This document shows positions 9,801 to 21,695 of a DNA stretch of 64,000 nt, piece by piece. The notes under the pieces are model-generated. The model saw only the letters and a list, made by a program, of their open reading frames with translations, had not been told where the DNA came from and searched no databases. The position numbers were made by a program, and so were the translations under genes. The stretch's first letter is position 1. Every line of letters starts with the position of its first letter. Source of the stretch: Pseudoxanthomonas sp. SL93 (GTDB lineage: Bacteria; Pseudomonadota; Gammaproteobacteria; Xanthomonadales; Xanthomonadaceae); assembly GCF_026625825.1 (NCBI RefSeq), contig NZ_CP113065.1, positions 2,108,001-2,172,000 of the forward strand, given 5' to 3'.

Positions 9801-10418
9801 ATGGCCCATTACTTCATCGGACTTACCGGCGGCATCGCCTCGGGCAAGAGCGCTCTGGAAAAAGCCTTCGCCGCCCGCGGCGTGACCGTGGCCGATGCCG
9901 ACCTGATCGCCCGCGAGGTGGTCGAACCGGGCGAGCCGGCGCTGGCCGCCGTCGTCGCGCACTTCGGAACGGATGTACTGCTGGCCGATGGTCGACTGGA
10001 TCGCGCCGCCCTGCGTGCCCGCGTCTTCAACGACGAAGCGGAACGCAGGGTGCTGGAAGGCCTGCTGCACCCGGTGATCCGCGCCCGCATGATCGAACGC
10101 TGCCGCGCGGCCCCCGGACCGTACGCCATCGCGATGATTCCCCTGCTTGCCGAAGGGGGCGGACGCACGACGTACCCGTGGCTGGACCGCATCCTGGTCG
10201 TGGACGTACCGTCTGCGACGCAGAAGGCCAGGCTGATGCAGCGCGACGGAATCGATGCAGCGCTGGCCGACAGGATGATCGCCGCACAGGCCACGCGCGC
10301 GCAGCGGCTGGCACTGGCTGACGATATCGTGGTCAACGATGGCGACATCGGCCATCTGCAACATGCGGCGGACGAACTGCACGCCCGCTATCTGGCGCTG
10401 GCTGCCTTGGGAGCGTAG
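9801..10418 (+). CDS. coaE: Dephospho-CoA kinase
   Basis: This enzyme phosphorylates the 3'-hydroxyl of dephospho-CoA, the last step of coenzyme A synthesis. It has 205 residues, the normal length, with the P-loop GLTGGIASGKS at the N-terminus, the substrate-binding DADLIAREVVEPG segment and the lid region HPVIRARMIERC. It lies directly after pilD, an arrangement widespread in gammaproteobacteria, and is convergent with the next gene. The start has no ribosome-binding site (see the promoter entry at 9767). Confidence 0.95.
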   Translation: MAHYFIGLTGGIASGKSALEKAFAARGVTVADADLIAREVVEPGEPALAAVVAHFGTDVLLADGRLDRAALRARVFNDEAERRVLEGLLHPVIRARMIERCRAAPGPYAIAMIPLLAEGGGRTTYPWLDRILVVDVPSATQKARLMQRDGIDAALADRMIAAQATRAQRLALADDIVVNDGDIGHLQHAADELHARYLALAALGA

Positions 10419-10516
10419 GCCGGCGATCGCGCCGAGGCTTTCGAACCATTTCGCCCGTCGCCCGGGAAATCCAGCGCTATCCCAAGTCGCCCCAGAACTG
10501 ACGGCCCGCTGCGGCC

Positions 10517-11464
10517 CTACGCCGGCCACAGGCTGCGGATCGCCGCAACGCCTTGCGCGCCATGCTCGCGTGCCTGCCGGATGTCGGCAGGCGACAGCCC
10601 ACCGATGGCATACATGGGCAGCGATACGCGCTCGCGCAGACCGGCGAAGCCCGGCCATCCCAACGGCGGTGCACCGGGATGGCTTTCCGTCGGGTGGACG
10701 CTGCCCAGCACCGCGAAATCACAGCCCAGGTCCTCGGCCCGTTGCAGGTCTTCTGCGGTGTGGCATGAGGCGGCGACCCACTGGCCTTCCGGCATCGGCC
10801 GCTGCGCCAGCGCCGTCAGTTGCGCACTGCGAAGATGCACGCCCACTCCCAGCTCACGCGCCAGTTCGATGTCTCCATTCAGGAGCACATCCGCGCCGGC
10901 CTTCCGGCACCGTTGTACCGCCTGACCGGCAAGTGCCTGCCAGCGCTCGCCGCCGACGCTGCGGGCGCGCACTTGGACACGGCGGATGCCGGCATCCAGC
11001 GCGCGCTGCAGTGACGCCAGCCATTCCGCATCTTCGCCGGGCTCCGGCGTCACCAGGTAGATATCCGGATGCAGCAACGCCGCCACCACCGGGCGATCCG
11101 CCGGCGGCATGGCGTAGCGGGTTAGTTTGTCGAGTGCCACCCAGGCCAGCGCCTGTCCTTCATGACCGCGCGGGGTGCCGGTCCAGCCCGCCAGATGGCG
11201 GACGTCCAGGCGCAGCCGCTTGTCGGGGTATTGCTGGGGAACATTGATCACCGCCGCACCGATATCGGCCTCGATGCCCAGTTCCTCACGCAGTTCGCGC
11301 ACCAGCGCTTCCTCCGGGCTTTCGCCAGGCTCGCGCTTCCCGCCGGGAAACTCCCAGCGGCCCGCCAGGTCACGCCCTTCGGTCCGGCGGGCCAGCAGGA
11401 TGCGGCCGCGCGGGTCGGTGATGACGGCGGCCATGACGTGGATGGAGCGCAACGGTGTGGACAT
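10517..11464 (-). CDS. Nudix hydrolase fused to a thiamine-phosphate-synthase-like domain
   Basis: This 315-residue two-domain protein starts with a MutT-type Nudix domain that has a complete Nudix box (GKREPGESPEEALV then RELREELGIE) and the substrate segment RWEFPGGK. It resembles 8-oxo-dGTP hydrolases. The second half (about 130-315) is a ThiE/TenI-like TIM barrel with QVRARS, LLNGD, GVHLRS, SCHT and YAIGGLSPADI. The fused family is known from Pseudomonas and xanthomonads. The hydrolase activity is a confident call. Whether the ThiE half makes thiamine phosphate is unclear, because these fusions occur beside complete thiamine genes. I chose ATG 11464 because the upstream extension has no family similarity. 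No clear ribosome site is visible. Confidence 0.85.
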   Translation of the reverse strand: MSTPLRSIHVMAAVITDPRGRILLARRTEGRDLAGRWEFPGGKREPGESPEEALVRELREELGIEADIGAAVINVPQQYPDKRLRLDVRHLAGWTGTPRGHEGQALAWVALDKLTRYAMPPADRPVVAALLHPDIYLVTPEPGEDAEWLASLQRALDAGIRRVQVRARSVGGERWQALAGQAVQRCRKAGADVLLNGDIELARELGVGVHLRSAQLTALAQRPMPEGQWVAASCHTAEDLQRAEDLGCDFAVLGSVHPTESHPGAPPLGWPGFAGLRERVSLPMYAIGGLSPADIRQAREHGAQGVAAIRSLWPA

Positions 11465-11615
11465 GGGGGAACTTTGCCGGCAAGCGGCCAGGTAACGCAA
11501 TTACCACGTCGCACACGGAAGCCGGCTACCGGGCCCGGAAACGACATCGCGCCCGAAGGCGCGATGCGATGGAACTCTTCTGCGCGGCGGAGGCCGGCGG
11601 TCAGCCGGCCATGCC

Positions 11616-14369
<2,754 letters not shown>

Positions 14370-14434
14370 GTAGGGAACCGGATTGGGGAGGAACGTCAGG
14401 GCCGCTCACGCCTTGGCGTGGCGCCCAAAACGAA

Positions 14435-14455
14435 ACAGGGCGCTATGCGCCCTGT
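14435..14455 (-). terminator. Hairpin between the M23 peptidase gene and secA
   Basis: Nine-base perfect arms (ACAGGGCGC and GCGCCCTGT) close on a 3-base loop. On the minus strand they are followed by a T-rich run (TTTCGTTTT). This probably ends the peptidase transcript about 135 bases after its stop and just upstream of secA. Confidence 0.65.
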
Positions 14456-14590
14456 CTGGCAACACCGTATTGTAGCTTGGGGCGGGGCTCCGTTAATCAA
14501 GCCTGCGCAATGAACGGCCCCAGCCGGCCCGGCTCAGCGCGCCGGGCACCGGGATCGCCCGCGCGGCGGGGCCGCGCAGGCAGGCCGTCC

Positions 14591-15541
14591 TCACCCGCGC
14601 TTCACCCGACCTACCGGGGTCGGACCATCGCCCAAGAACTTGCGCGGGTTGACCACGCTGCCGTTCTCCCAGACTTCGAAGTGCACGTGCGCACCGGTGG
14701 AGCGACCCGTCGAACCGGCCTTGGCCACTTCCTGGCCCACGCGCACCAGGTCGCCGGCCTTCACCACCAGGCGCGAGTTGTGCGCATAGCGGGTGACGTA
14801 ACCGTTGCCGTGGTCCACGTCGACCACGTTGCCGTAGCCGCCCTTGACGCCGGCGAAGCTGACCACGCCGTCGGCGACCGACAGCACCGGATCACCCACA
14901 CTGGCCTTGAAGTCGATGCCCTTATGGTACTGGCCACCGCCGCCGAACGGATCGGCACGACCGCCGAAGCCGGAGGTGATGTAGCTGTTGGCGATCGGCA
15001 TGCGGCCGGGGGTCGCGTTCTTGTCCAGCTCGCGGTTGAACAGCAGCGCTTCCAGCACGGACAGCTGGCGGCCGGATTCGGCGAACTGCTTTTCCAGCTG
15101 GTCGACGCCGGCGGACAGTTCGGCCGGCTTCATGTCGTAAGCGGCGTCGTTGCCGCCCACGCCAACCGGTTCGTTGAAGTCGAACTCGCCATCCTGCAGC
15201 TGGCCCACGCGGGTCAGGCGCTCGCCCAACGCGTTCAGGCGGTTCGCCTGCGCCTGCAACTCGCCCAGTCGGGCGGCCATGGCATTGATTTCCTGCTGGG
15301 CGCCGCGGCGCACCTGCTCCAGCTCGGCCTCGCGGCTCTCGGCGCTGGCCTGAAGCATCGACACCTGGGCCATCCCGGCGGCACTGCGGCCGGCCGCGCC
15401 GATCAGCAGGCCCGCGGCCACCAGCACCGCCGCACTGGCCAGCGGCCGGGTGTGCAGGGCGAGTCGGGTACGGTATGCACCATGGGCCAGGGTATGGCTC
15501 CACCAGATGCGCGTATTGTTGACAATGTTTTTAAAGCTCAT
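14591..15541 (-). CDS. Membrane-anchored M23 (LytM) family metallopeptidase
   Basis: This 316-residue protein has an uncleaved N-terminal membrane helix (about 35-55), a coiled coil (about 65-110: SREAELEQVRRGAQQE and onwards) and a C-terminal peptidase M23 domain (about 185-305). The metal-binding residues are intact: the first His and Asp in HKGIDF, and HVHFE as the HxH motif. Such proteins cleave peptidoglycan crosslinks in the periplasm or serve as amidase activators. Intact ligands favour an active enzyme. A gene of this type next to secA and lpxC is usual in xanthomonads as I recall. Its start codon is only eight bases from that of the divergent gene at 15550. Confidence 0.88.
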   Translation of the reverse strand: MSFKNIVNNTRIWWSHTLAHGAYRTRLALHTRPLASAAVLVAAGLLIGAAGRSAAGMAQVSMLQASAESREAELEQVRRGAQQEINAMAARLGELQAQANRLNALGERLTRVGQLQDGEFDFNEPVGVGGNDAAYDMKPAELSAGVDQLEKQFAESGRQLSVLEALLFNRELDKNATPGRMPIANSYITSGFGGRADPFGGGGQYHKGIDFKASVGDPVLSVADGVVSFAGVKGGYGNVVDVDHGNGYVTRYAHNSRLVVKAGDLVRVGQEVAKAGSTGRSTGAHVHFEVWENGSVVNPRKFLGDGPTPVGRVKRG

Positions 15542-15549
15542 AGATACCG

Positions 15550-16023
15550 ATGTCTGATTCGAAGTCCAAGCCGCGTCGTGCCGGCACCGCGCAACCTGCC
15601 CTGCAGGCTGCCATGACCGATGCCGCTACCGACCCGGTGCGTCGCGCCATGTGGCTCGACGCCTTGGAACAGCAACTTCGCCCCTGCCTGCCGCCTGCCC
15701 TGGCGCCCCATTGCCGGTTGGCCAATGTGGCGGGCACGCGACTCGTTTTTATCGTCGACTCCCCGGTGTGGCGGGCCAGACTGCGCCTGGCTGCCCCCGA
15801 ACTGATCAACGCGGCCCAATCCATCGGACTGGCGGTCACCGAAGTCACCGCCAAAACCACCCTTGCGCCGTCTTCCCCCCCGGTCGGAGCGCAGGAAATG
15901 GCCAAACCCGTGTCGGAAGTCGCAAGAAAGGGGCTGAAAAGCGCCCTGGACCTCCTGTCCGAACCCGTCTCCGCGGATCCGTCCACCCCGCAGGGCGGCC
16001 ATCGACGACGTCCGAAAAATTGA
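15550..16023 (+). CDS. DUF721 / DciA-like protein
   Basis: This 157-residue protein has a DUF721 core (about 28-105: WLDALEQQLRPCLPP, RLVFIVDSPVWRARLRLAAPELINA), the fold of DciA, the helicase loader and recruiter of bacteria that lack DnaC. The location between secA and lpxC matches the Pseudomonas arrangement. The basic N-terminus and the Pro/Ser-rich C-terminus look disordered. No ribosome-binding site precedes ATG 15550; a second candidate start is ATG 15613. A TTGACA-N16-TAGATA pair at 15519-15546 would initiate just inside the gene, which would suit the second start. Direct evidence for the DciA function is lacking here. Confidence 0.75.
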   Translation: MSDSKSKPRRAGTAQPALQAAMTDAATDPVRRAMWLDALEQQLRPCLPPALAPHCRLANVAGTRLVFIVDSPVWRARLRLAAPELINAAQSIGLAVTEVTAKTTLAPSSPPVGAQEMAKPVSEVARKGLKSALDLLSEPVSADPSTPQGGHRRRPKN

Positions 16024-16124
16024 CTCGGCCATCACGAGGGACGGGGCATGGTACCGGCCACCGTCGGTCGGGTCGTTAGATGAAAGTTAAAATCCTGTTA
16101 GGATTCAGGCCGCAACATGACCGA

Positions 16125-16139
16125 TGTCACATTTTGACA
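16125..16139. promoter_or_regulatory. Second copy of the TGTCACATTNTGACA motif
   Basis: TGTCACATTTTGACA differs from the perfect palindrome at 2761 by one base. It lies in the convergent gap between the DUF721 gene and lpxC (16024-16224). Its function is unknown. The same gap has a small hairpin at 16091-16105 (AATCCT-GTT-AGGATT). Confidence 0.35.
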
Positions 16140-16156
16140 AAGGCGTAACCGATCGT

Positions 16157-16177
16157 ACCCACCCGTGTGACGGGGGT
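16157..16177. terminator. GC hairpin in the convergent DUF721-lpxC gap
   Basis: CCCGT and ACGGG arms around GTG are extended by ACC/GGT across a two-base bulge. No U-tract follows on either strand, so it may be an RNA 3'-end structure rather than a classical terminator. A related CCCGT/ACGGG hairpin occurs upstream of pilC near 7497-7509. Confidence 0.35.
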
Positions 16178-16224
16178 CGGTAACCGGTAGTCAGCACGAT
16201 CACCCGCCAAAGCGGATGCAGGTC

Positions 16225-17139
16225 TCAGACGGCGGCGGCGGGGCTCGCGTACACCACCGGCGAGGGCTGGCGGTCGTCTTCGAAGGTCACTTCTTCCCAG
16301 GCCGAAGCATCGGCCAGCAGGGCGCGCACCAGCTTGTTGTTGAGTGCGTGGCCCGATTTGAACCCCTCGTAGGCGCCCAGGATGGGGTGGCCGGCGAGGT
16401 ACAGGTCGCCGATGGCGTCCAGGATCTTGTGGCGGACGAACTCGTCCGTGTAGCGCAGGCCGTCTTCGTTCAGTACCCGGAACTCGTCCAGCACGATGGC
16501 ATTGTCCATCGAACCGCCCAGCCCCAGGTTGCGTTCGCGCATGTACTCCAGGTCGCGCATGAAGCCGAAGGTACGCGCACGCGCGACTTCCTTGACGTAG
16601 GCGCCGGTGGAGAAATCCACTTCCGCCCGCGACTGCGACGCGGGAATCATCGGATGGTCGAACTTCACGGTGAAACCCAGCTTGAAGCCGTCATAAGGCT
16701 CGAAGCGGGCCACCTTGTCGCCGTCGGTCACTTCCACGGCGTGCTTGATGCGGATGAAGCGCTTGGGCGCGTTCTGCTCGGTGATGCCTGCCGATTGCAG
16801 CAGGAACACGAACGGACCGGCGGAACCGTCCATGATCGGCAGCTCGGCCGAGGACAACTCCACATAGGCATTGTCGACGCCCAGGCCGGCCATGGCCGAC
16901 ATCAGGTGTTCGACGGTCTGCACCTTGGCGCCTTCGCATGTCAGCCCGGTGCAAAGCGTGGTCTCGGTGACCAGGCTGGCGCTGGCGGGGACCTCCACGA
17001 CCGGATCCAGATCGACCCGACGGAACACGATGCCCGTATCCACCGGCGCAGGGCGCAGGGTCATGTAGACCTTTTCGCCGCTGTGCAGACCCACGCCGGT
17101 CGCGCGGATCACGTTCTTCAGTGTGCGTTGCTGGGCCAT
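16225..17139 (-). CDS. lpxC: UDP-3-O-acyl-N-acetylglucosamine deacetylase
   Basis: This zinc enzyme of the cytosol catalyses the committed step of lipid A synthesis, removing the N-acetyl group. It has 304 residues, standard length. Zinc ligands are visible as [10 protein letters not shown] in the first half and HKILDAIGD in the second, and the catalytic HP in [14 protein letters not shown] chose the ATG at 17139 ([21 protein letters not shown]); the frame is open further upstream but that part is not family sequence. It is the last gene of the division cluster and follows ftsZ after 230 bases with two hairpins, so it may be expressed from its own promoter within that gap. Confidence 0.97.
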   Translation of the reverse strand: MAQQRTLKNVIRATGVGLHSGEKVYMTLRPAPVDTGIVFRRVDLDPVVEVPASASLVTETTLCTGLTCEGAKVQTVEHLMSAMAGLGVDNAYVELSSAELPIMDGSAGPFVFLLQSAGITEQNAPKRFIRIKHAVEVTDGDKVARFEPYDGFKLGFTVKFDHPMIPASQSRAEVDFSTGAYVKEVARARTFGFMRDLEYMRERNLGLGGSMDNAIVLDEFRVLNEDGLRYTDEFVRHKILDAIGDLYLAGHPILGAYEGFKSGHALNNKLVRALLADASAWEEVTFEDDRQPSPVVYASPAAAV

Positions 17140-17266
17140 CGGGACGGGTCGCAGGTGGGGGAACCTAAGCGGGCAGCGAGAATAACACGCACTTCGCTGA
17201 ATCTTAACGAAAGAACCGCTCTGTCCCACGGCCGCAACACTGGTCTGTTATGGCCGTCATGAAAGG

Positions 17267-17293
17267 GCTGCCGGGCCGGACGGGCCCGGCAGC
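17267..17293 (-). terminator. Strong hairpin between ftsZ and lpxC (second)
   Basis: Eleven-base perfect arms (GCTGCCGGGCC and GGCCCGGCAGC) enclose a 5-base loop. The minus strand continues with CCCTTTC, a weak U-tract. It would attenuate readthrough from ftsZ into lpxC. Confidence 0.6.
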
Positions 17294-17332
17294 GAAAGGA
17301 CATGGCGTGGGTGGTGCGTACTGCCTTGCTTG

Positions 17333-17361
17333 CCCCGCTCCGCCTGGAAAAGCGGAACGGG
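17333..17361 (-). terminator. Hairpin between ftsZ and lpxC (first)
   Basis: On the minus strand, CCCGTTCCGC and GCGGAGCGGG pair with one G-U wobble around an 8-9 base loop, starting nine bases after the ftsZ stop. No U-tract follows. Together with the hairpin at 17267 it makes a tandem pair that may protect the 3' end of ftsZ mRNA. Confidence 0.5.
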
Positions 17362-17369
17362 TGGAACCC

Positions 17370-18593
17370 TCAGTCCGCCTGGCGGCGCAGGAACGCCGGG
17401 ATGTCCAGGTAGTCGTTGGGGAGGTCGGCGGCGACCGGTGCCGAGGCGGGCGCGGACGCCTGCGCAGCGGAACCACGACGCAGGCCCAGGCCGCTGGTGG
17501 CGGCACTGACCGCATCCATGCCGAAGCCGTCGTCGATCGGCATGCCGGTGGTGGCGTCGCGGACCAGCTTGATCGGCGCGCGCATCGGCTCGCGCAGGTC
17601 GCTGTTGCGGCCCACCGGCTGGCGCACCACGGCCCGGTTCAGGCCGGTGGCGACCACGGTCACGCGCACCTCGTCCTGCATGTCCGGGTCCAGCACGGTG
17701 CCCAGCACCACGGTGGCATCTTCCGAAGCGAAGCCTTCGATGGTGCGGCCCACTTCGTCGAACTCGGCCATGGTGAAGTCCGGGCCGGCGGTGATGTTGA
17801 CCAGGATGCCGTTGGCGCCCGACAGGTTGACGTCGTCCAGCAGCGGGTTCTGGATGGCCGACTCGGCAGCGGCCTGCGCGCGGTCGTCGCCGCGTGCCGA
17901 ACCGGTGCCCATCATGGCCAGGCCCATCTCGCTCATCACGGTGCGCACGTCGGCGAAGTCGACGTTGATCAGGCCCGGACGCACGATCAGGTCGGCGATG
18001 CCCTGCACGGCGCCGAGCAGCACGTCGTTGGCGGCACGGAACGCCTGGATCATCGTGGCGTTGCGGCCCAGCACGGTGATCAGCTTTTCATTCGGGATGG
18101 TGATCAGCGAATCGCAGTGGTGGCTCAATTCCTCGATGCCCTTCAGCGCCACCTGCATGCGGCGACGGCCTTCGAACGGGAAAGGCTTGGTCACCACGGC
18201 GACCGTCAGGATGCCCATCTCCTTGGCCAGCTGCGCCACGACCGGCGCCGCACCGGTACCGGTGCCGCCGCCCATGCCGGCGGTGATGAAGACCATGTCG
18301 GCGCCGTCCAGCGCGTCGATGATGCGCTCACGGTCTTCCAGCGCGGCCTGGCGGCCCACTTCCGGATTCGCGCCCGCGCCCAGGCCCTTGGTGACGTTGC
18401 TGCCCAGCTGCAGCTGCAGCTTGGCGCCGCAGTTCTTGATCGCCTGCGAATCGGTGTTGGCGGTGATGAACTCCACGCCGTCCACGCTGCTGCTGACCAT
18501 GTGCGCCACGGCATTGCCGCCACCGCCGCCCACGCCAACGACCTTGATCACCGCATTCGGGGCCATCTTCTCAACCAGTTCGAAATGTGCCAT
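17370..18593 (-). CDS. ftsZ: Cell division GTPase FtsZ
   Basis: This tubulin-like GTPase forms the Z-ring. Its 407 residues open with the N-terminal segment ([20 protein letters not shown]) and the nucleotide-binding G-rich loops [10 protein letters not shown] and [11 protein letters not shown]. The T7 loop [11 protein letters not shown] follows, then a variable linker rich in Ala and Ser, and the conserved C-terminal peptide [14 protein letters not shown] that binds FtsA and ZipA. It is separated from ftsA by 101 bases. That gap could hold an ftsZ-specific promoter or ribosome site, but I see no clear one. Confidence 0.98.
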   Translation of the reverse strand: MAHFELVEKMAPNAVIKVVGVGGGGGNAVAHMVSSSVDGVEFITANTDSQAIKNCGAKLQLQLGSNVTKGLGAGANPEVGRQAALEDRERIIDALDGADMVFITAGMGGGTGTGAAPVVAQLAKEMGILTVAVVTKPFPFEGRRRMQVALKGIEELSHHCDSLITIPNEKLITVLGRNATMIQAFRAANDVLLGAVQGIADLIVRPGLINVDFADVRTVMSEMGLAMMGTGSARGDDRAQAAAESAIQNPLLDDVNLSGANGILVNITAGPDFTMAEFDEVGRTIEGFASEDATVVLGTVLDPDMQDEVRVTVVATGLNRAVVRQPVGRNSDLREPMRAPIKLVRDATTGMPIDDGFGMDAVSAATSGLGLRRGSAAQASAPASAPVAADLPNDYLDIPAFLRRQAD

Positions 18594-18694
18594 GTCCTTG
18601 TCCTCGTTTATTTAGTTATGTGGTGCTGTTGGAACAACGTGCTTCGTCTCTCGTGCCTTCCGCGCTTGCCTGCGGCCATTCCGGCCCGCATCAC

Positions 18695-19930
18695 TCAGAA
18701 CTCGCCGCGGTACCAGTTCTGCAGTTTCTTGAACCAGCTGCCCGCCTTGCCCGTGGGCAATGACGGACGGCGGGGGTGTTCGATCTGGCTGCCCATCAGC
18801 AGCAGGCCGACGCCGGTGGCATGCACCGGATTGCCGACCACTTCGCCCAGCCCGGTGACGTGCTGCGGGATGCCCACGCGCACCGGCATCTGCAGCATTT
18901 CCTCGGCCAGCTCGACCACGCCTTCCATCTTCGACGCGCCGCCCGTCAGCACCATGCCGGCGCGCACGCGCTCTTCGAAACCGGAACGGCGCAGCTCGGC
19001 CTGCACCATCTCGAAGATCTCCTCGTAGCGCTGCTGCACGGCCTGCGCCAGCGAATGGCGCGGCAGGCGGCGCGGCGGACGATCGCCGACGCTGGGTACC
19101 TGGATGCTTTCCTCGGCAGTGGCCAGCTGGGCCAGCGCGCAGGCGTAACGCACCTTGATCTGCTCGGCTTCCGGCGTAGGTGTACGCAGCATGTGCGCGA
19201 TGTCGTTGGTCACCTGGTCGCCGGCGATCGGCAGCGACGCGGTGTGGCAGATCGCGCCCTGCACGAAGACCGCCAGGTCGGTGGTGCCCGCACCCATGTC
19301 GACCAGCACTACGCCGAGTTCGCGTTCGTCGCTGGTCAGCACGGCCACGCTCGACGCCAGCGAAGAGAAGATCAGGTCGTCGATCTGCAGTCCGCAGCGC
19401 TGCACGCACTTGCTGATATTGGCGGCCGCGGACTGCGCGCAGAACACCAGGTGCGCGTCCACTTCCAGGCGCACGCCGGTCATGCCGACCGGATTGCGGA
19501 TGCCTTCCTGGGAGTTGTCCAGCTTGTACTCTCGCGGGATGGCATGGAGGATCTTCTGGTCCGCCGGGATCGCCACCGCCTTGGCGGCCTCCAGCACGCG
19601 ATCCAGGTCGCCCCAGGTCACTTCGCCATCGCGGATGGGCACGATGCCGGGCGAATTGCGGCACTGCACGTGGTTGCCCGAGATCGATGCGTACACCGAA
19701 CGGATCTCGCAGCCCGCCATCAGCTCGGCTTCCTCCACCGCGCGCTGGATGGACTGCACCGTCGATTCGATGTCCACCACCACGCCGCGCTTCAATCCGC
19801 GCGACTCATGCGAGCCGATGCCGATCACTTCGATCGGATTGCCCGGGGCGTACTCGCCGACCAGCGCCGTCACCTTGGAGGTGCCGATATCCAGTCCGAC
19901 GATCAGCGATTTGTCACCCTTGCGATTCAT
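18695..19930 (-). CDS. ftsA: Cell division protein FtsA
   Basis: This actin-like ATPase tethers FtsZ to the membrane. It has 411 residues, starting MNRKGDKSLIVGLDIGTSK (phosphate 1 motif DIGTSK), with subdomain 1C near 85-165, the phosphate 2 motif VLVDMGAGTTDLAVF, adenosine motif LTGGASKMEG, and a C-terminal amphipathic membrane helix (GSWFKKLQNWYRGEF). I chose ATG 19930 because it overlaps the ftsQ stop as ATGA. The frame is open far upstream only as a shadow of ftsQ. Confidence 0.97.
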   Translation of the reverse strand: MNRKGDKSLIVGLDIGTSKVTALVGEYAPGNPIEVIGIGSHESRGLKRGVVVDIESTVQSIQRAVEEAELMAGCEIRSVYASISGNHVQCRNSPGIVPIRDGEVTWGDLDRVLEAAKAVAIPADQKILHAIPREYKLDNSQEGIRNPVGMTGVRLEVDAHLVFCAQSAAANISKCVQRCGLQIDDLIFSSLASSVAVLTSDERELGVVLVDMGAGTTDLAVFVQGAICHTASLPIAGDQVTNDIAHMLRTPTPEAEQIKVRYACALAQLATAEESIQVPSVGDRPPRRLPRHSLAQAVQQRYEEIFEMVQAELRRSGFEERVRAGMVLTGGASKMEGVVELAEEMLQMPVRVGIPQHVTGLGEVVGNPVHATGVGLLLMGSQIEHPRRPSLPTGKAGSWFKKLQNWYRGEF

Positions 19931-20733
19931 GTATTGCCCTGTTGAGTAGCGGGAGCGGGAAGTGCCGGAGCGGAAGCCGGTTGCCCGGGCGGCAAAGCAC
20001 CGCCCTCTGCATTTCCCCCATCCTGTTGTCCTGTCTGTGCCCTGCCCCAGCTCAACGCGAATCCGTTGGTGTAGCGGAGATCGGCACGCTCGAGCGGTTG
20101 CGCCTGGTTGGCCAGCAGCTGCGGCAGCATGCGTGCGAAGCGGCCCAGACGCGGACGCGCGTCGGCGCGCCCGACCACGACTTCGGTACCGTTGCCCAGT
20201 TGCAGCGACCAGCTGCCGCGGCGGTCCATCACCAGCGTGTGCACGTCCAGACCCATCGGTGCGAACAGCTGGCGCGATTCGTTGTAGAGCGCGGTCACTT
20301 CCTGCACCTGCGAGTCCGGCCCGCCCAGCTGCGGCAGCTTGAGCGTGCGCAGCTCCTTGGGCATCGGAAACAGGCGTCCGTGCTCGGACAGCAGGCGGTC
20401 CTGGCCCCAGCGCGCGAACGGCTTGTGTTCGACGATGCGGATTTCCATCACGTCGGGCCAGCGCTTGCGTACTTCCGCGCGCTCCACCCACGGCAGTTTC
20501 TCCACCGCCTTCTGCGCATCGGACAGGCGCACCGCGAAGAAGCCGCGCTGCGCGTACGGCAACACGACCTGGCGCAGCTGCGCGGCGTCCACGCGCGCGA
20601 ACTCGCCCTGCACGCGCAGCCTGGTCAGCGGCCAGCGTTCGGCGCCGATCCAGCCGTTCACCACGGCAACCACCGGCAACGCGACCAGCGCGATGGCGAT
20701 CAGCCAGGTGACGATGCGCAATGCGGCGTTCAT
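19927..20733 (-). CDS. ftsQ: Cell division protein FtsQ
   Basis: This is the bitopic membrane scaffold that recruits FtsB and FtsL to the divisome. It has 268 residues: one membrane helix (about 6-27), a POTRA domain (LTRLRVQGEFARVDAAQLRQ) and the beta domain (VEKLPWVERAEVRKRWPD, LRYTNGFALSW). The C-terminal tail after about 245 is low-complexity (Gly, Ala, Pro, Gln) and probably disordered. ATG 20733 overlaps the ddl stop as TGATG, which indicates coupled translation and rules out the longer frame from 20778. Confidence 0.95.
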   Translation of the reverse strand: MNAALRIVTWLIAIALVALPVVAVVNGWIGAERWPLTRLRVQGEFARVDAAQLRQVVLPYAQRGFFAVRLSDAQKAVEKLPWVERAEVRKRWPDVMEIRIVEHKPFARWGQDRLLSEHGRLFPMPKELRTLKLPQLGGPDSQVQEVTALYNESRQLFAPMGLDVHTLVMDRRGSWSLQLGNGTEVVVGRADARPRLGRFARMLPQLLANQAQPLERADLRYTNGFALSWGRAQTGQQDGGNAEGGALPPGQPASAPALPAPATQQGNT

Positions 20734-21695
20734 CAGCCCGCGACCCCCGGCAATGTCTGTTCGAGGATGCGCCAGCACAGTTCTTCGAAGCCCACGCCCG
20801 CCTTGCCCGCCGCCTTGGGTACCAGCGAGTGGCTGGTCATGCCCGGCGCCGTGTTGACCTCGATCAGCTGGAAGCCGTGCACGCGGTCGAGCATCACGTC
20901 CACCCGACCCCAGCCGCTGCAGCCGGCGGCGTGGAAGGCGGCCAGCGCCAGCTTGCGGATGGCGTCTTCATCGTCTCCCTCGAGACCCGGGCAGAGGTAC
21001 TGGGTGTCGTCCGCGATGTACTTGGCGTGGTAGTCGTACCAGTCGCCGGCGGGCACGATGCGGACCGACGGCAGCACCACGCCGCCCACGATGCCGACCG
21101 TGAACTCCTCGCCCTGCACCATCTGCTCCATCAGCAGTTCGCGGGGATAATCCGCCGCGAACGCGGCAGCCGGCGCCAGGTCAGCCTCGTCGAGGATGCG
21201 GAACACACCGACGCTGGAGCCTTCGCTGGAAGGCTTCACGAAAACCGGCAGGCCCAGCGAGCGCGCGGCCGCCGTCATGTCGGCGCCGGGCGCGATGCGC
21301 ACGAAGCGTGGCGTGGGCAGGCCTTCGGCCATCCACACCTGCTTGGTGCGGATCTTGTCCATCGTCAACGCGGACCCCAGCACGCCGGGGCCGGTGTACG
21401 GCACGCCCAGCGCATCCAGCAGGCCCTGCAGCACGCCGTCCTCGCCCCCGCCCCTGTTGCCGTGCAGGATGTTGAACACGCGGTCGACCTTTCCTTCACG
21501 GATGGCATCGACCAACGCGGGAATGCCGTCAACCGCGAACGCCTGCACGCCGCGCGCCTGCAGCGCTTCCAGCACGTTGCGGCCGGAATCCAGCGACACC
21601 TCGCGCTCGGTGCTGGTGCCGCCCAGCAGCACGGCGACACGCCCGAAGCCGGCCGGGTCGGTGATGCGCAGGGCCGGGAAGGTGGTCGCGCTCAT
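20733..21695 (-). CDS. ddlB: D-alanine--D-alanine ligase (DdlB type)
   Basis: This ATP-grasp enzyme of the cytosol makes the D-Ala-D-Ala dipeptide for murein. It has 320 residues with [19 protein letters not shown] at the N-terminus, the ATP-grasp loop [28 protein letters not shown], and the metal-binding end [22 protein letters not shown]. It sits between murC and ftsQ as in E. coli, overlapping murC by four bases (ATGA) and ftsQ by one. Confidence 0.97.
   Translation of the reverse strand: MSATTFPALRITDPAGFGRVAVLLGGTSTEREVSLDSGRNVLEALQARGVQAFAVDGIPALVDAIREGKVDRVFNILHGNRGGGEDGVLQGLLDALGVPYTGPGVLGSALTMDKIRTKQVWMAEGLPTPRFVRIAPGADMTAAARSLGLPVFVKPSSEGSSVGVFRILDEADLAPAAAFAADYPRELLMEQMVQGEEFTVGIVGGVVLPSVRIVPAGDWYDYHAKYIADDTQYLCPGLEGDDEDAIRKLALAAFHAAGCSGWGRVDVMLDRVHGFQLIEVNTAPGMTSHSLVPKAAGKAGVGFEELCWRILEQTLPGVAG

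Noticed and set aside
17250..19028. 592-residue plus-strand open frame opposite ftsZ and ftsA
   Set aside because: It mirrors two conserved genes and has no recognisable domain, so it is a GC shadow.
18695..20491. 598-residue version of FtsA
   Set aside because: The extra N-terminus is ftsQ read in another frame; the ATGA overlap fixes the start at 19930.
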